Origin: Wagnerdoeblera sp046292685
Lineage (GTDB): Bacteria > Pseudomonadota > Alphaproteobacteria > Rhodobacterales > Rhodobacteraceae
Length of the DNA stretch: 52,263 nt
Direction of reading: 5' to 3'
Assembly (NCBI RefSeq): GCF_046292685.1
Contig: NZ_JBKBQM010000018.1
Location: 1 to 52,263, forward strand
Shown in pieces: positions 38,969 through 47,737 of this stretch. Positions within the stretch are counted from its first letter, which is position 1. Every line of letters begins with the position of its first letter. A program made the translations under genes and the position numbers. A model generated the notes under the pieces. The model was not told the DNA's origin, ran no database searches, and saw nothing but the letters and a program-made list of their open reading frames with translations.

Positions 38969-41137
38969 ATGCTGGCGACGGACTGGCGATCAGTGGTAAC
39001 ACGACGGGCGCCGCCGGTGCGGCCAGAGGGCGACGCAGCGCTTTCGGCCCGCCTGCTGGCCATCGGCGCCTTGCGCCCGCCGGACCTGCACCTGTTGCAG
39101 GCCGAGGCCGCCGCGGCGCGCCTGCCGCTGCTCGAGGTGCTGGACCGTTCGCCCCAGGTCGCCCCGGCGGTCCTGGCGCAGGCGGTGGCGCAAGGGGCCG
39201 GTTGGCCGGTGGCCGACCCCCTGGCACATCCGCCCGATCCGCGGCTGATCGACCGGCTGGGCGCCCGCCGGTGCCTGGCGCTGGGGGTGGTGCCGTTGCG
39301 CCGGGTGGCCGGGGCGGTGCAGGTGGCCGTCGCGCGCCCCGACACCTGGCCGCGCATCGCCGCCGAACTCGAATCCGCCTTCGGCCCGCTGGTCCCGGCC
39401 CATGCGCCCCTGGCCGCGGTTCAGGCAGCGTTGGCGCAGGCCCGCAGCCTGCCCTTGCGCCTTGCCGCCGAGGCCTGCGTGCCCCGCCACCTCAGCGCGC
39501 GCAGCTGGCCCGACAGCCTCAAGGGGCCGGTCCTGCCGCTGATGCTGGGGGCGGCGGCGGTTCTGGTGGTGGCGGCACCGCAAGCGATGCTGGCGCTGCT
39601 GCTGGTCTGGCTGGTGCTGACGCTGCTGGCCACCACGGCGGTGCGCGCGCTGGCGCTGGCCGGGGCCTGGGCCGACCGGCGCCGCCGGGCCGACGCCCCG
39701 TCCGCGGCCTTGCCCTTGCGCTTGCCGGTGGTGTCGATCCTGGTGCCGCTTTACGGCGAACCCGGCATCGCGCCGCGGCTGCTGCAGCGGCTTGGTCGGC
39801 TCGACTATCCGCGGGCGCTGCTCGATGTGATGATCGTGCTGGAGGCGAAGGATGCCGAAACCCGCGCGGCACTGGCCGAATGCCGCTTGCCCCCCTGGAT
39901 GCGGGTGGTCACCGTGCCGGACGGGCCGATCACCACCAAACCGCGGGCGATGAACTATGCGCTGGATTTCGCCCGCGGCTCGATCATCGGCATCTACGAT
40001 GCCGAGGATGCGCCCGACCCCGACCAGATCCGCAAGGTTGTGCAGCGCTTTGCCGAACGCGGCCCGGACGTGGCCTGCCTGCAGGGCTGCCTCGACTATT
40101 ACAACCCGCGCACCAACCTGATTGCCCGGCTGTTCACTGCCGAATACGCCAGCTGGTTCCGCGTGGTGATGCCCGCCTTGCAGCGCCTGGGCTGGCCCAT
40201 GCCGCTGGGGGGCACCACGCTGTTCCTGCGGCGCGACGCGATCGAGCGGGTGGGCGCCTGGGATGCCCACAACGTGACCGAGGATGCCGACCTGGGCGTG
40301 CGGCTGGCACGCCACGGCTTGCGCACCGAAATGCTGCCCACCACCACGCACGAGGAAGCCAACTGCCGCCTGCGCCCTTGGGTCAGGCAGCGCTCGCGCT
40401 GGATCAAGGGCCATATCCTGACCTGGTTCGTCCACATGCGGGCGCCGCGCGCCTTGTGGCGCGATCTGGGGTGGCGCGGGTTCCTCGGCTATCAGGTGGT
40501 GTTTCTGGGCGCGCAAAGCCAGGTGCTGCTGGCCCCGGTGATGTGGAGCTTCTGGGCCATTCTGGCCGGCCTGCCGCATCCGGCGCGGGCCGTGCTGCCC
40601 GACTGGGCGCTGCCGGCGCTGATCGGGCTGTTCCTGCTGGCAGAGGCGCTGGTGGTGGCCTGCGCCGTGGTCGGGCTGGCCCGCACCCGGCACAAGGGGC
40701 TGTGGCTCTGGGCGCCCTTGCTGCACATCTATCATCCGCTGGGCGCCATCGCCGGCTGGCGCGCGATATTTGAGGCGTTCACGAACCCGTTCTACTGGGC
40801 CAAGACCAGCCACGGCCATTTCGACCTGGCCGAGGCCGCGGCAGACCCCGCAGACCCTGCGCCGGCCCCCGTCGCACCCGCCATCCCGGCCGAAGCGGCG
40901 GGCCCGGCCGCAGCGCCCGTCGCAACCGCAAGCCCCCTGCCGCATTGGCCCTTCCGCGGCGCGCCGCCGGGCGAAACCGCCGCCGCCCGCATCGCCCGGA
41001 CGCTGGCGCAGACCGACCCTGCGCTGCTGGCCGCCGACGCCGCGCGCGGGCGCGGTCAGCGGGTGCGCACCTCGCCCGCGTCGATCTTCAGGCGCGTCTC
41101 GAAGGCGCGCGAAATATGGGTGCGCAACGCCTCGTAG
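38969..41137 (+). CDS. Membrane family-2 glycosyltransferase with N-terminal GspE-like domain
   Basis: 722 residues from ATG at 38969, which has GGGGG upstream; ATG 38945 would add eight residues but lacks a ribosome site. The first 180 residues resemble the GspE/MshEN N-terminal domain (LLQAEAAAARLPLLEVLDRS, RRCLALGVVPLRRVAGAVQV). Two membrane helices follow, then a GT2 domain: VSILVPLYGEPGIAPRL, YDAEDAPDPDQIRK (D-x-D region), TEDADLGVRLARHG and RQRSRWIKGH (QxxRW). Later membrane helices end it. It probably makes a polysaccharide. The last 27 codons overlap the opposite GntR gene. Confidence 0.88.
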   Translation: MLATDWRSVVTRRAPPVRPEGDAALSARLLAIGALRPPDLHLLQAEAAAARLPLLEVLDRSPQVAPAVLAQAVAQGAGWPVADPLAHPPDPRLIDRLGARRCLALGVVPLRRVAGAVQVAVARPDTWPRIAAELESAFGPLVPAHAPLAAVQAALAQARSLPLRLAAEACVPRHLSARSWPDSLKGPVLPLMLGAAAVLVVAAPQAMLALLLVWLVLTLLATTAVRALALAGAWADRRRRADAPSAALPLRLPVVSILVPLYGEPGIAPRLLQRLGRLDYPRALLDVMIVLEAKDAETRAALAECRLPPWMRVVTVPDGPITTKPRAMNYALDFARGSIIGIYDAEDAPDPDQIRKVVQRFAERGPDVACLQGCLDYYNPRTNLIARLFTAEYASWFRVVMPALQRLGWPMPLGGTTLFLRRDAIERVGAWDAHNVTEDADLGVRLARHGLRTEMLPTTTHEEANCRLRPWVRQRSRWIKGHILTWFVHMRAPRALWRDLGWRGFLGYQVVFLGAQSQVLLAPVMWSFWAILAGLPHPARAVLPDWALPALIGLFLLAEALVVACAVVGLARTRHKGLWLWAPLLHIYHPLGAIAGWRAIFEAFTNPFYWAKTSHGHFDLAEAAADPADPAPAPVAPAIPAEAAGPAAAPVATASPLPHWPFRGAPPGETAAARIARTLAQTDPALLAADAARGRGQRVRTSPASIFRRVSKAREIWVRNAS

Positions 41138-41721
41138 GCCGCATCGCCATCGCGGGCGGCAATCGCGGCGATGATCGCCTCGTGTTCGGCCAGTGCCGCC
41201 GAATCGCGCCCTTCCGCCGCCAGCGAGGTCGAGGCCAGAAGCGCCATCGACCGATGCACGAGGTCCAGTTGCTGCACCAGGTAGCGGTTGTGCGACGCAA
41301 GGTGGATCTGCTTGTGAAACCGCCGGTTGGCGCGCGACAGCGCGCCCGGGTCGCCCAGCAGCTTGCGGTCCTCCTCGACCATGCTGCGCAGCACGCGGAT
41401 TTCCTCGGCGCTGGCGTGCTGAGCGGCCAGCCGGGCCGCGAGGCCTTCCAGCTCGGCGCGCACGACATAAAGTTCGGCCAGCTGGTTGTGATCCAGCGAA
41501 GCGACGATCAGGCTGCGCCCGTCGCGCGCCAGCATCGACTGGGTTTCCAGCCGCTGCAGCGCCTCGCGCACCGGCGTGCGCGACACGCCGAACCTGTCGG
41601 CCAGCTCGGATTCGACCAGGCGGTCGCCGGGCCGATAGGTTCCGCTGTCGATCGCCTCCAGAATCAAGGCGTAGGCATCCTTCTGGGGCGGTGGCGGGGG
41701 TTTCTTGTCCTGTGCGCTCAT
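41056..41721 (-). CDS. GntR-family regulator, FCD subfamily
   Basis: 221 residues. The winged helix (LVESELADRFGVSRTPVREA, then LQRLETQSMLARDGRSLIVA) is followed by an all-helical FCD domain (ELYVVRAELEGLAARLAAQH, HKQIHLASHNRYLVQQLDLV) with the His residues that bind metal and an organic acid. It would be a ligand-sensing repressor or activator. The start is ATG 41721; the 3' end overlaps the glycosyltransferase gene by 82 bases. The target is not evident. Confidence 0.92.
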   Translation of the reverse strand: MSAQDKKPPPPPQKDAYALILEAIDSGTYRPGDRLVESELADRFGVSRTPVREALQRLETQSMLARDGRSLIVASLDHNQLAELYVVRAELEGLAARLAAQHASAEEIRVLRSMVEEDRKLLGDPGALSRANRRFHKQIHLASHNRYLVQQLDLVHRSMALLASTSLAAEGRDSAALAEHEAIIAAIAARDGDAAYEALRTHISRAFETRLKIDAGEVRTR

Positions 41722-41802
41722 GATCGGGCACGCTAACCGCGCAAGGGGGCCGGTTCAAGCCGCAGCATTGCGTTTCGCGCAGACCGGGCCTATGCCTGCG
41801 GC

Positions 41803-42450
41803 ATGACCGCGCAGGATTTTCACCACGTCCGGGCCTGGGTCTTTGACCTGGACAACACGCTTTACCCGCCTTCGGCGCGGCTGTTCGACCATATCGAGCG
41901 GCGGATGACCGCCTGGGTCCAGCAGACCCTGGGCGTCGCCCGGGCCGAGGCCGACCGCCTGCGCCGCCACTACTGGCGCACCTACGGCACCACGCTGGCC
42001 GGGCTGATGGCCGAACACGGTGCCGACCCGGGGCCCTATCTGGTCGAGGTGCACGACATCCCTATGGATGCGCTGACGCCCGATCCGGTGCTGGCCGCGC
42101 GCATCCGGGCCTTGCCGGGCCGGCGGATCGTCTACACCAACGGCAGCGCCCCCTACGCCGAACGGGTGCTTGCCGCGCGCGGCCTTTCGGGGCTGTTCGA
42201 TGCGGTCTACGGCGTGGAACATGCCGCGTTCCGCCCCAAGCCCGAACGCAGCGCCTTCGAAACGGTGTTCGCGCTTGACGGTCTGGTGCCTGCCGCCGCC
42301 GCGATGTTCGAGGACGACCCGCGCAACCTGGCCGTGCCGCATGCCCTGGGCATGCGCACCGTCCATGTGGCGCCCAAGCCCGAGCCTGCGCCGCATATCC
42401 ACCACCATACCGACGACCTGTCTGGCTTTCTCGGCCGGCTCAGCGCCTGA
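41803..42450 (+). CDS. Pyrimidine 5'-nucleotidase-like HAD hydrolase
   Basis: 215 residues. WVFDLDNTLYPPSARLFDHI gives the nucleophile Asp and the DxDxT motif; YTNGSAPYAERVLAARGL the second motif; FRPKPERSAFETVF the Lys; FEDDPRNLAVPHALG the acidic metal site. The Tyr-Pro after motif I and the small helical cap mark the pyrimidine 5'-nucleotidase (Sdt1/PYNase) type. It removes phosphate from UMP/CMP or similar nucleotides. Divergent from the GntR gene. Confidence 0.9.
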   Translation: MTAQDFHHVRAWVFDLDNTLYPPSARLFDHIERRMTAWVQQTLGVARAEADRLRRHYWRTYGTTLAGLMAEHGADPGPYLVEVHDIPMDALTPDPVLAARIRALPGRRIVYTNGSAPYAERVLAARGLSGLFDAVYGVEHAAFRPKPERSAFETVFALDGLVPAAAAMFEDDPRNLAVPHALGMRTVHVAPKPEPAPHIHHHTDDLSGFLGRLSA

Positions 42451-42545
42451 GCCCTGCGGCGGCCTGCCGCACTGCGGCATCGGGTCCGATGGCGGTTGCG
42501 GCGCATAAGCGCCATCTGGGAATCATCTTTTCCAAGGAGGTGCCG

Positions 42546-42779
42546 ATGGCCCTGACCGACATCCCCGCCCGCCCGCCGCTGCTGTTCCGCCTGCCGGTGC
42601 TGCGAACGATCTTTACCGACATCCAGCGCGAACCCGACTCGATCTTCTACCTGATCGTCGGCGTGCTCAGCCTGCTCATCATCGCCACGGTGAACTGGGG
42701 CCTTGCGGTGCTGTCGATGGCGGCGCTGGCGATGGTGCCGGTGATGTTCGTGCTTCTGATCCTCATCACCCGGGGCTGA
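42546..42779 (+). CDS. Small two-helix membrane protein
   Basis: 77 residues from ATG at 42546 with AAGGAGG five bases upstream. After MALTDIPARPPLLFRLPVLR, two membrane helices lie at about 35-75 (FYLIVGVLSLLIIATVNWGL, MAALAMVPVMFVLLILI). No recognised family. The strong ribosome site supports real expression. Confidence 0.75.
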   Translation: MALTDIPARPPLLFRLPVLRTIFTDIQREPDSIFYLIVGVLSLLIIATVNWGLAVLSMAALAMVPVMFVLLILITRG

Positions 42780-42854
42780 CCTGCGGCAAGCGGGCCGGTT
42801 TTCCTTTTGCCGCGCGTGACCTAGACTGACGCACAGCAAGCAGGAGAGCGACGG

Positions 42855-44054
42855 ATGACCCGGAACGAAACGGATGTGCTGGTATCGGGTGGCGGCGTGG
42901 CGGGCCTGACCGCGGCCGCCGCCTTCGGGGCGGCCGGATTCCGGGTGCTGGTGGTGGACCCTGCCCCGCCCGTCACCGACGAAGGCGCCGAGGGCGCCGA
43001 CTTGCGCACCACGGCCTTCCTGCAACCCTCGGTCGCCGTGCTGCAGGCCGCAGGGTTGTGGGGCAGGCTGTTACCCCATGCCATGCCCTTGCAGGTGATG
43101 CGGATCGTCGATGCCGGCGGCCCGGTGCCCGAGCCGCGCGTGGTCAAGGATTTCGACGCCGCCGACATTTCGGACCAGCCCTTCGGCTGGAACCTTCCCA
43201 ACTGGCTCCTGCGGCGCGAGATGGTGGCACGTCTGGCCGAAATGCCGGGGGTGGAGTTCCGCCCCGGCGTGGGCACCGCCGGTGTCGTCGCGCGCGAGGA
43301 TGCGGCACTGGTGCGCCTGTCCGATGGCAGCCAGTGGGCCGCGCGCCTGCTGGTGGGGGCCGATGGGCGCAACTCGGCCGTGCGCGCGGCGCTTGGCATC
43401 GGGGCGCGCACCACGCGCTACGGGCAGAAGGCGGTGGTCTTTGCCGTCACCCACCCGATCCCGCACGGCAATGTCTCGACCGAGATTCACCGGTCGGGCG
43501 GGCCCTTCACGCTGGTGCCGCTGCCCGACCGCGACGGCCGCCCGGCCTCGGCCGTGGTCTGGATGGAACGCGGCCCCGAGGCCGAACGCCTTGCCGCCCT
43601 GCCCGTCCCGGATTTCGAGGCGGCCATGTCCGAACGGTCGTGCCACCTGTTCGGGCCGCTGCGGCTGGCCACGCGCCGCACGGTCTGGCCGATCATCAGC
43701 CAGGTGGCCGAGCGCGTGACCGCGCCGCATGTGGCGCTGGTGGCCGAGGCCGCGCATGTGGTGCCGCCGATCGGTGCGCAGGGGCTGAACATGAGCCTCG
43801 CGGACCTGCGCGTGTTGCTGGACCTGGCGCAGACCCACCGCGACGATCCGGGTGGCGCGGCGATGCTGGCGGCCTATGCCCGGTCGCGGCACTGGGATGT
43901 GCTGGCCCGCGTCGCCGGCATCGACTTGTTGAACCGCGCTTCGATGCTGGCGCCGCAACCCTTGCGCGACCTGCGCGCCGGCCTGCTGAACGCGATGTAT
44001 TCGCTGGCGCCGGTGCGGCGCACGCTGATGAAGGCGGGCCTCGGCCTGCGCTGA
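42855..44054 (+). CDS. UbiH/UbiF/Coq6-type FAD monooxygenase
   Basis: 399 residues. VLVSGGGVAGLTAAAAFGAA is the FAD dinucleotide fold; LLVGADGRNSAVRAALGI the DG motif; AEAAHVVPPIGAQGLNMSLA the second FAD site with the GAQGLN signature of ubiquinone hydroxylases. It adds a hydroxyl to the ubiquinone ring (or a related quinone) at the inner membrane. The precise carbon cannot be told from sequence alone, so I give no symbol. Length is normal. Confidence 0.92.
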   Translation: MTRNETDVLVSGGGVAGLTAAAAFGAAGFRVLVVDPAPPVTDEGAEGADLRTTAFLQPSVAVLQAAGLWGRLLPHAMPLQVMRIVDAGGPVPEPRVVKDFDAADISDQPFGWNLPNWLLRREMVARLAEMPGVEFRPGVGTAGVVAREDAALVRLSDGSQWAARLLVGADGRNSAVRAALGIGARTTRYGQKAVVFAVTHPIPHGNVSTEIHRSGGPFTLVPLPDRDGRPASAVVWMERGPEAERLAALPVPDFEAAMSERSCHLFGPLRLATRRTVWPIISQVAERVTAPHVALVAEAAHVVPPIGAQGLNMSLADLRVLLDLAQTHRDDPGGAAMLAAYARSRHWDVLARVAGIDLLNRASMLAPQPLRDLRAGLLNAMYSLAPVRRTLMKAGLGLR

Positions 44055-44082
44055 GGGCCACCCCGCGGCGCCGGCCCGGGCG

Positions 44083-44988
44083 CTACAGCTTGCCGGCGTT
44101 GGCCGGCGGCGTCAGCCCGGCGCGCTTGATCTGCGCCTCGCGCCAGGTGATGTAGCTGACCGCCCCGATGATCAGCGCCCCCCCCAGCAGCACGAAGGGG
44201 TCCACCGCCTCGCCAAAGGCCAGGGCGCCCAGCAGCGTTGCCCACAGCAGCTGCAGAAAGGTCACCGGCTGGGTCACCGCGATGGGCGCACAGGCAAAGG
44301 CGCGCGTCATGCAATAATGCCCGGCGGTGGCGAACATCGCCACCAGCCCCAGCCACAGCACCTGTTCCAGCGATACCGGCACCCAGACCGCCAGCGCAAA
44401 GGGCGCCAGCCCGAGGGTGACCGTGGCCGACATCAGCGCCACGATGGCCCCGGCCGGCAGCATCTGGCTCAGCCGCTTGGCCAGCAGGTAGCTGCCCGCA
44501 AAACAGATTGCCGCCCCGATCTGCGCCAGGTGACCGGGCGATACCTCGCGCAAGCCGGGGCGCAGCACGATCAGCGCCCCCACGATCGCCAGCCCGATCG
44601 CCGCCAGCCGCCGCAGCGCCAGCCTTTCGCCAAAGAACAGCGCCGCCCCCAGCGTGACGCCCACCGGATTCAGGTATCCGATGGCCGTTACCTCGGCCAC
44701 GGGCAACCGGGCCATGGCATAGAACCACAGGATCACCGCCACCGTATGCACCGCGCCGCGCCAGCCGATCAGCGGCAAGGCCCCGCCCGGCAACCCGCCA
44801 CGCAAGAGCAGCACCAGCGATGGCAGCAGAAACACGAACGACCAGGCAAAGCGCAGAAAGGCCGACTGCGCCGCCGGCAGGTCGGTGCCCAGATAGCGCA
44901 CGATGCCGGTGACACCCACGAAGCTCAGCCCCGAGGCCAGCATCCACAGCACGCCCGCAACGGGCCGGTTCAAGGCAGATTCGGTCAT
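44083..44988 (-). CDS. EamA-family (DMT) membrane transporter
   Basis: 301 residues from ATG at 44988. About ten membrane helices in two EamA halves: FVGVTGIVRYLGTDLPAAQS and AVILWFYAMARLPVAEVTAI in the first, IGAAICFAGSYLLAKRLSQM and TQPVTFLQLLWATLLGALAF in the second. The pattern is of drug/metabolite exporters. The substrate is unknown. Convergent with the monooxygenase gene. Confidence 0.9.
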   Translation of the reverse strand: MTESALNRPVAGVLWMLASGLSFVGVTGIVRYLGTDLPAAQSAFLRFAWSFVFLLPSLVLLLRGGLPGGALPLIGWRGAVHTVAVILWFYAMARLPVAEVTAIGYLNPVGVTLGAALFFGERLALRRLAAIGLAIVGALIVLRPGLREVSPGHLAQIGAAICFAGSYLLAKRLSQMLPAGAIVALMSATVTLGLAPFALAVWVPVSLEQVLWLGLVAMFATAGHYCMTRAFACAPIAVTQPVTFLQLLWATLLGALAFGEAVDPFVLLGGALIIGAVSYITWREAQIKRAGLTPPANAGKL

Positions 44989-45037
44989 GCCTTGCACAAG
45001 GCCGCAACAGGGTGGCAGGCACAAGAGCGAACCACCG

Positions 45038-45095
45038 TCATTTTCTGTCTGCAAATATCCACGGGGTTTCTCAAGGGGGGCGTGCCCCCCTTGAG
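45038..45095. repeat. Interspersed repeat, copy 1
   Basis: TCATTTTCTGTCT (45038-45050), two variable bases and AAATATCC, then GGGG and a hairpin CTCAAGGGGGG/CCCCCCTTGAG (45070-45095). The same order occurs in reverse at 51754-51802. The surrounding spacer 44989-45167 has no gene. Confidence 0.8.
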
Positions 45096-45167
45096 GCGGG
45101 GGGTGCCATTGGTTCGCCCTCGGTTCGAGAACCGATGGCAACGGCGGCCGCGGCCCCCCGGTTCCCC

Positions 45168-46157
45168 TCAGGCGGGAAAGCCGTCTGCCAGCCGCACCAA
45201 CCCGGTTTCCAAGCCGCGCCAGTTGGTCTGCACCGCGTCCAGCCGCTTGCGCGTGGCGGGGTGGCCGGGGTCCAGCACGCCCAGCCGCACCAGCAAGGCG
45301 CAGATTGCCGCCTCGGAGGCGCGCGTGCCGCCATCGGCGATCTTCAGCGCAATGCCCACCCGCCGCTCGGGCACGATGGCGACGAACACCGCCTCGGCCC
45401 CGGTCTTGATCGCCACCCGGCCGCCCATCGCGCGCATCAGTTCGGTGCAGGCGCGCCCTTCGCCGGCGACGTATTCGGGGTGTGCCGCCATCGCCTCGCG
45501 CAGCGCCACCATCGCGCGGTCGCGCGCGCTGCCCCCGCCCCCCGCCCCGGCAAAGGCGGCCATGGCGCGCGCGAGCCCTGTCACCGAGGTGGCAAAGTTC
45601 GGCGCCGAACAGCCGTCGATCCCGTAGCCGGGCGAGGTCTCGCCCGTCACCTCCTCGAAGGCCTGCAGGATCGCGCGCTGCAAGGGGTGGTCGGGCGCCA
45701 CGTATTCGGCATCGCCTTTCAGGTGGCGGTTCATCGTCAGAAAGCCGGTGTGCTTGCCCGAACAGTTGTTGTGGCACTGGCACGGTGCCTCGTGGGCGCA
45801 GATCAGCCGGTCGCGTTCGGCCCGGTCGCCTGGTTCGTGCGCGCCGCAGCGCAGGTCGGATTCGGACATGCCCATGTCGGCCAGCCAGCGCTGCACCGCG
45901 CCGACGTGCAGCGCGGCGCCCTGGTGGCTGGCACAGGCCAGCGCCAGCTGTTCGGGGCGCAAGCCCGCGCCCGCGCCGCTTTCCATCAGGGGCAGCGCCT
46001 GAATCATCTTGCACGACGAGCGCGGAAAGATCGCCTCGGCCGGGTTGCCCCAGCTTTCCACCAGCCCGGCATCGGCATGCCAGATCACCGCATGGCCCAG
46101 ATGGCGGCTTTCCATCCGCCCGCCCCGCCACAATTCCACCATCGGCACCGCGTTCAT
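45168..46157 (-). CDS. L-asparaginase, Rhizobium etli (AnsA/PF06089) type
   Basis: 329 residues from ATG at 46157 with GGAGGGGG upstream. IFPRSSCKMIQALPLMES gives the two Ser and Lys50 of the S-x-x-K core; CHNNCSGKHTGFLTMNRHLK supplies Cys132 and Lys135; GYGIDGCSAPNFATSV the third Cys. These match the zinc/Cys-Lys site of the thermolabile R. etli-type enzyme, unlike E. coli AnsA/B. It splits asparagine to aspartate and ammonia. No signal peptide, so cytosolic. Confidence 0.9.
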   Translation of the reverse strand: MNAVPMVELWRGGRMESRHLGHAVIWHADAGLVESWGNPAEAIFPRSSCKMIQALPLMESGAGAGLRPEQLALACASHQGAALHVGAVQRWLADMGMSESDLRCGAHEPGDRAERDRLICAHEAPCQCHNNCSGKHTGFLTMNRHLKGDAEYVAPDHPLQRAILQAFEEVTGETSPGYGIDGCSAPNFATSVTGLARAMAAFAGAGGGGSARDRAMVALREAMAAHPEYVAGEGRACTELMRAMGGRVAIKTGAEAVFVAIVPERRVGIALKIADGGTRASEAAICALLVRLGVLDPGHPATRKRLDAVQTNWRGLETGLVRLADGFPA

Positions 46158-46323
46158 CCGCCCCCTCCTGCCATAACAGATGCGCGATTTTGCGCCCAAA
46201 GGGGTTTTCCCGCCCGGCGGTTTCGCGCTAAGACACGGCATATCGGGTTGCAATGTCCCTCGCCAAGCGGAAAAGGTCGTGCCGAGAACGACGTGGCAGG
46301 GATCGGCTGGAGGCACTGGGCAC

Positions 46324-46860
46324 ATGAAAATCGGGATCACGACTGCGCTGGCGGCGGCGGGGCTGGCCTGGGGCCTGATGGCCGACCCGGCAGCGGCGCA
46401 GACCCAACCGCAAACCAAGTGCGTGTCGGCGAAAACGGCCTGGAGCGTCTGCGTCTGGGACAACCCCAAGGAATGCTGGGGCGTTTCGGTGCCGACCGAG
46501 TCGGTGAACACCCGCGGCGGTCGCCCGGCGCAGGTGCGGCGCGGCGACACGATGCTGTTCGTCACCTTCCGCCCCGGCACCGGCGCGCGGGGCGAGGTGT
46601 CGTTTACCCCCGGCTATGCCTATGCCAAGGGCGCCCAGGTGACGATGGAAATCGGGTCCGACAAGTTCACCCTGTTCACCGATGGCGAATGGGCCTGGCC
46701 GGCCAATGCCAACGACGACGCCGCCTTGCTGGCCGCTATGAAACGCGGCGCGACCGCCACGCTGACCGGGTCTTCGGCGCGCGGCACCGACACCAAGGAC
46801 ACGTTCTCGCTGCAAGGCTTCACCGCTGCGATGACCGAGGCGGAAGCCCGCTGCAAGTAA
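46324..46860 (+). CDS. Invasion-associated locus B (IalB)-like periplasmic protein
   Basis: 178 residues. The signal peptide (MKIGITTALAAAGLAWGLMA, cut after AAAQ) precedes a small beta domain with CVSAKTAWSVCVWDNPKECW, GTGARGEVSFTPGYAYAKGA and FSLQGFTAAMTEAEARC; the Cys spacing suggests disulfide bonds. This is the IalB family pattern in alphaproteobacteria. Its job outside Bartonella is unclear. Confidence 0.85.
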   Translation: MKIGITTALAAAGLAWGLMADPAAAQTQPQTKCVSAKTAWSVCVWDNPKECWGVSVPTESVNTRGGRPAQVRRGDTMLFVTFRPGTGARGEVSFTPGYAYAKGAQVTMEIGSDKFTLFTDGEWAWPANANDDAALLAAMKRGATATLTGSSARGTDTKDTFSLQGFTAAMTEAEARCK

Positions 46861-46894
46861 CCCCGGCGCGCCCGGCGCCGCGCGCGGGCGCGGC

Positions 46895-47563
46895 TCAGTC
46901 CGGCAAGGCGCCGGCCCAGTCGGCCAGCCCGCGGCGGCCTTCGGGCGTCAGGTCGTAAACCCCGCGCGCCACGCGGACGAACCAGCCGTAATGGTTGTCG
47001 GCCAGTATCCGGGTGGCCATCGGCACGCCGGTATCGCGCGCCGCGGCCGCGCCGCTGGCGGCGCCGTATTCGGCCAGAAAGGCCGCGATCCGCAGCGCAT
47101 CCTGCCGATAGCCGGTGACCAGCCCGTACCGCGTGGCGCCGCCATCGTTCGGGTCGCCGCGCCGGCGAGCGAATTCGGCCTCCAGCCGCTTGCGGCGGGC
47201 AGGCTGGCGGCGCGGTGAGGCCGCCCCGGGTTCGCACAGTACCTGCACGAAACCGTCGCGCGCCCGCACCGTCATCAGCCCCAGCCCCAGCCGCCGGCAC
47301 AAGGCGGCATTGTCGCGCAAGGCGCGGGCCGCGTCGCGGCCTTCGGGGTGCAGCACGGCCAGCCACACCGCCGGCGTCAGCGCCAGCCGCGCGACCGCCT
47401 GATGATACAGCGTCAGCGAGAACCGCAGCTTCAATTCCACGATCACCGGGTCGGGCCCGCCCATCGCCACCACATCGGCCGCGCCGATTTCCGCCTTGAC
47501 GGTCAGCCCCTGGCGTTCGAGATGCGCCTTGACCGCAGGGTAAAGCTCGGCCTCGCGCTGCAT
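46895..47563 (-). CDS. DUF2161 / PD-(D/E)XK-like protein
   Basis: 222 residues. LYPAVKAHLERQGLTVKAEI, then GAADVVAMGG and PVIVELKLRFSLTLYHQAVA give the D and E-x-K of a PD-(D/E)XK fold; RYGLVTGYRQDALRIAAFLA and later GWFVRVARGVYDLTPEGRRG are DUF2161 features. Often annotated as a phosphodiesterase; the substrate is unknown. Divergent from rlmN. Confidence 0.85.
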   Translation of the reverse strand: MQREAELYPAVKAHLERQGLTVKAEIGAADVVAMGGPDPVIVELKLRFSLTLYHQAVARLALTPAVWLAVLHPEGRDAARALRDNAALCRRLGLGLMTVRARDGFVQVLCEPGAASPRRQPARRKRLEAEFARRRGDPNDGGATRYGLVTGYRQDALRIAAFLAEYGAASGAAAARDTGVPMATRILADNHYGWFVRVARGVYDLTPEGRRGLADWAGALPD

Positions 47564-47737
47564 CGCACCTCCTGCATCGATCGAATGCCTCAGGCATATC
47601 GGCAGAGCGCCAGAGAGGGAACCCGATGCGTGATCGCACCCGTCACCCTGCGGCGCTGTGCAGGGCGCTCGGCATGGCCTTTCATTTCCGCCTCATCCGG
47701 CCTATATCCTGCGCTTGCCCTGCCAGGATCCGCCGCC

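Noticed and set aside
38990..41758. Very long minus-strand open frame opposite the glycosyltransferase
   Set aside because: Composition is Gly/Arg/His-rich with no motifs, as expected opposite a GC-rich gene.
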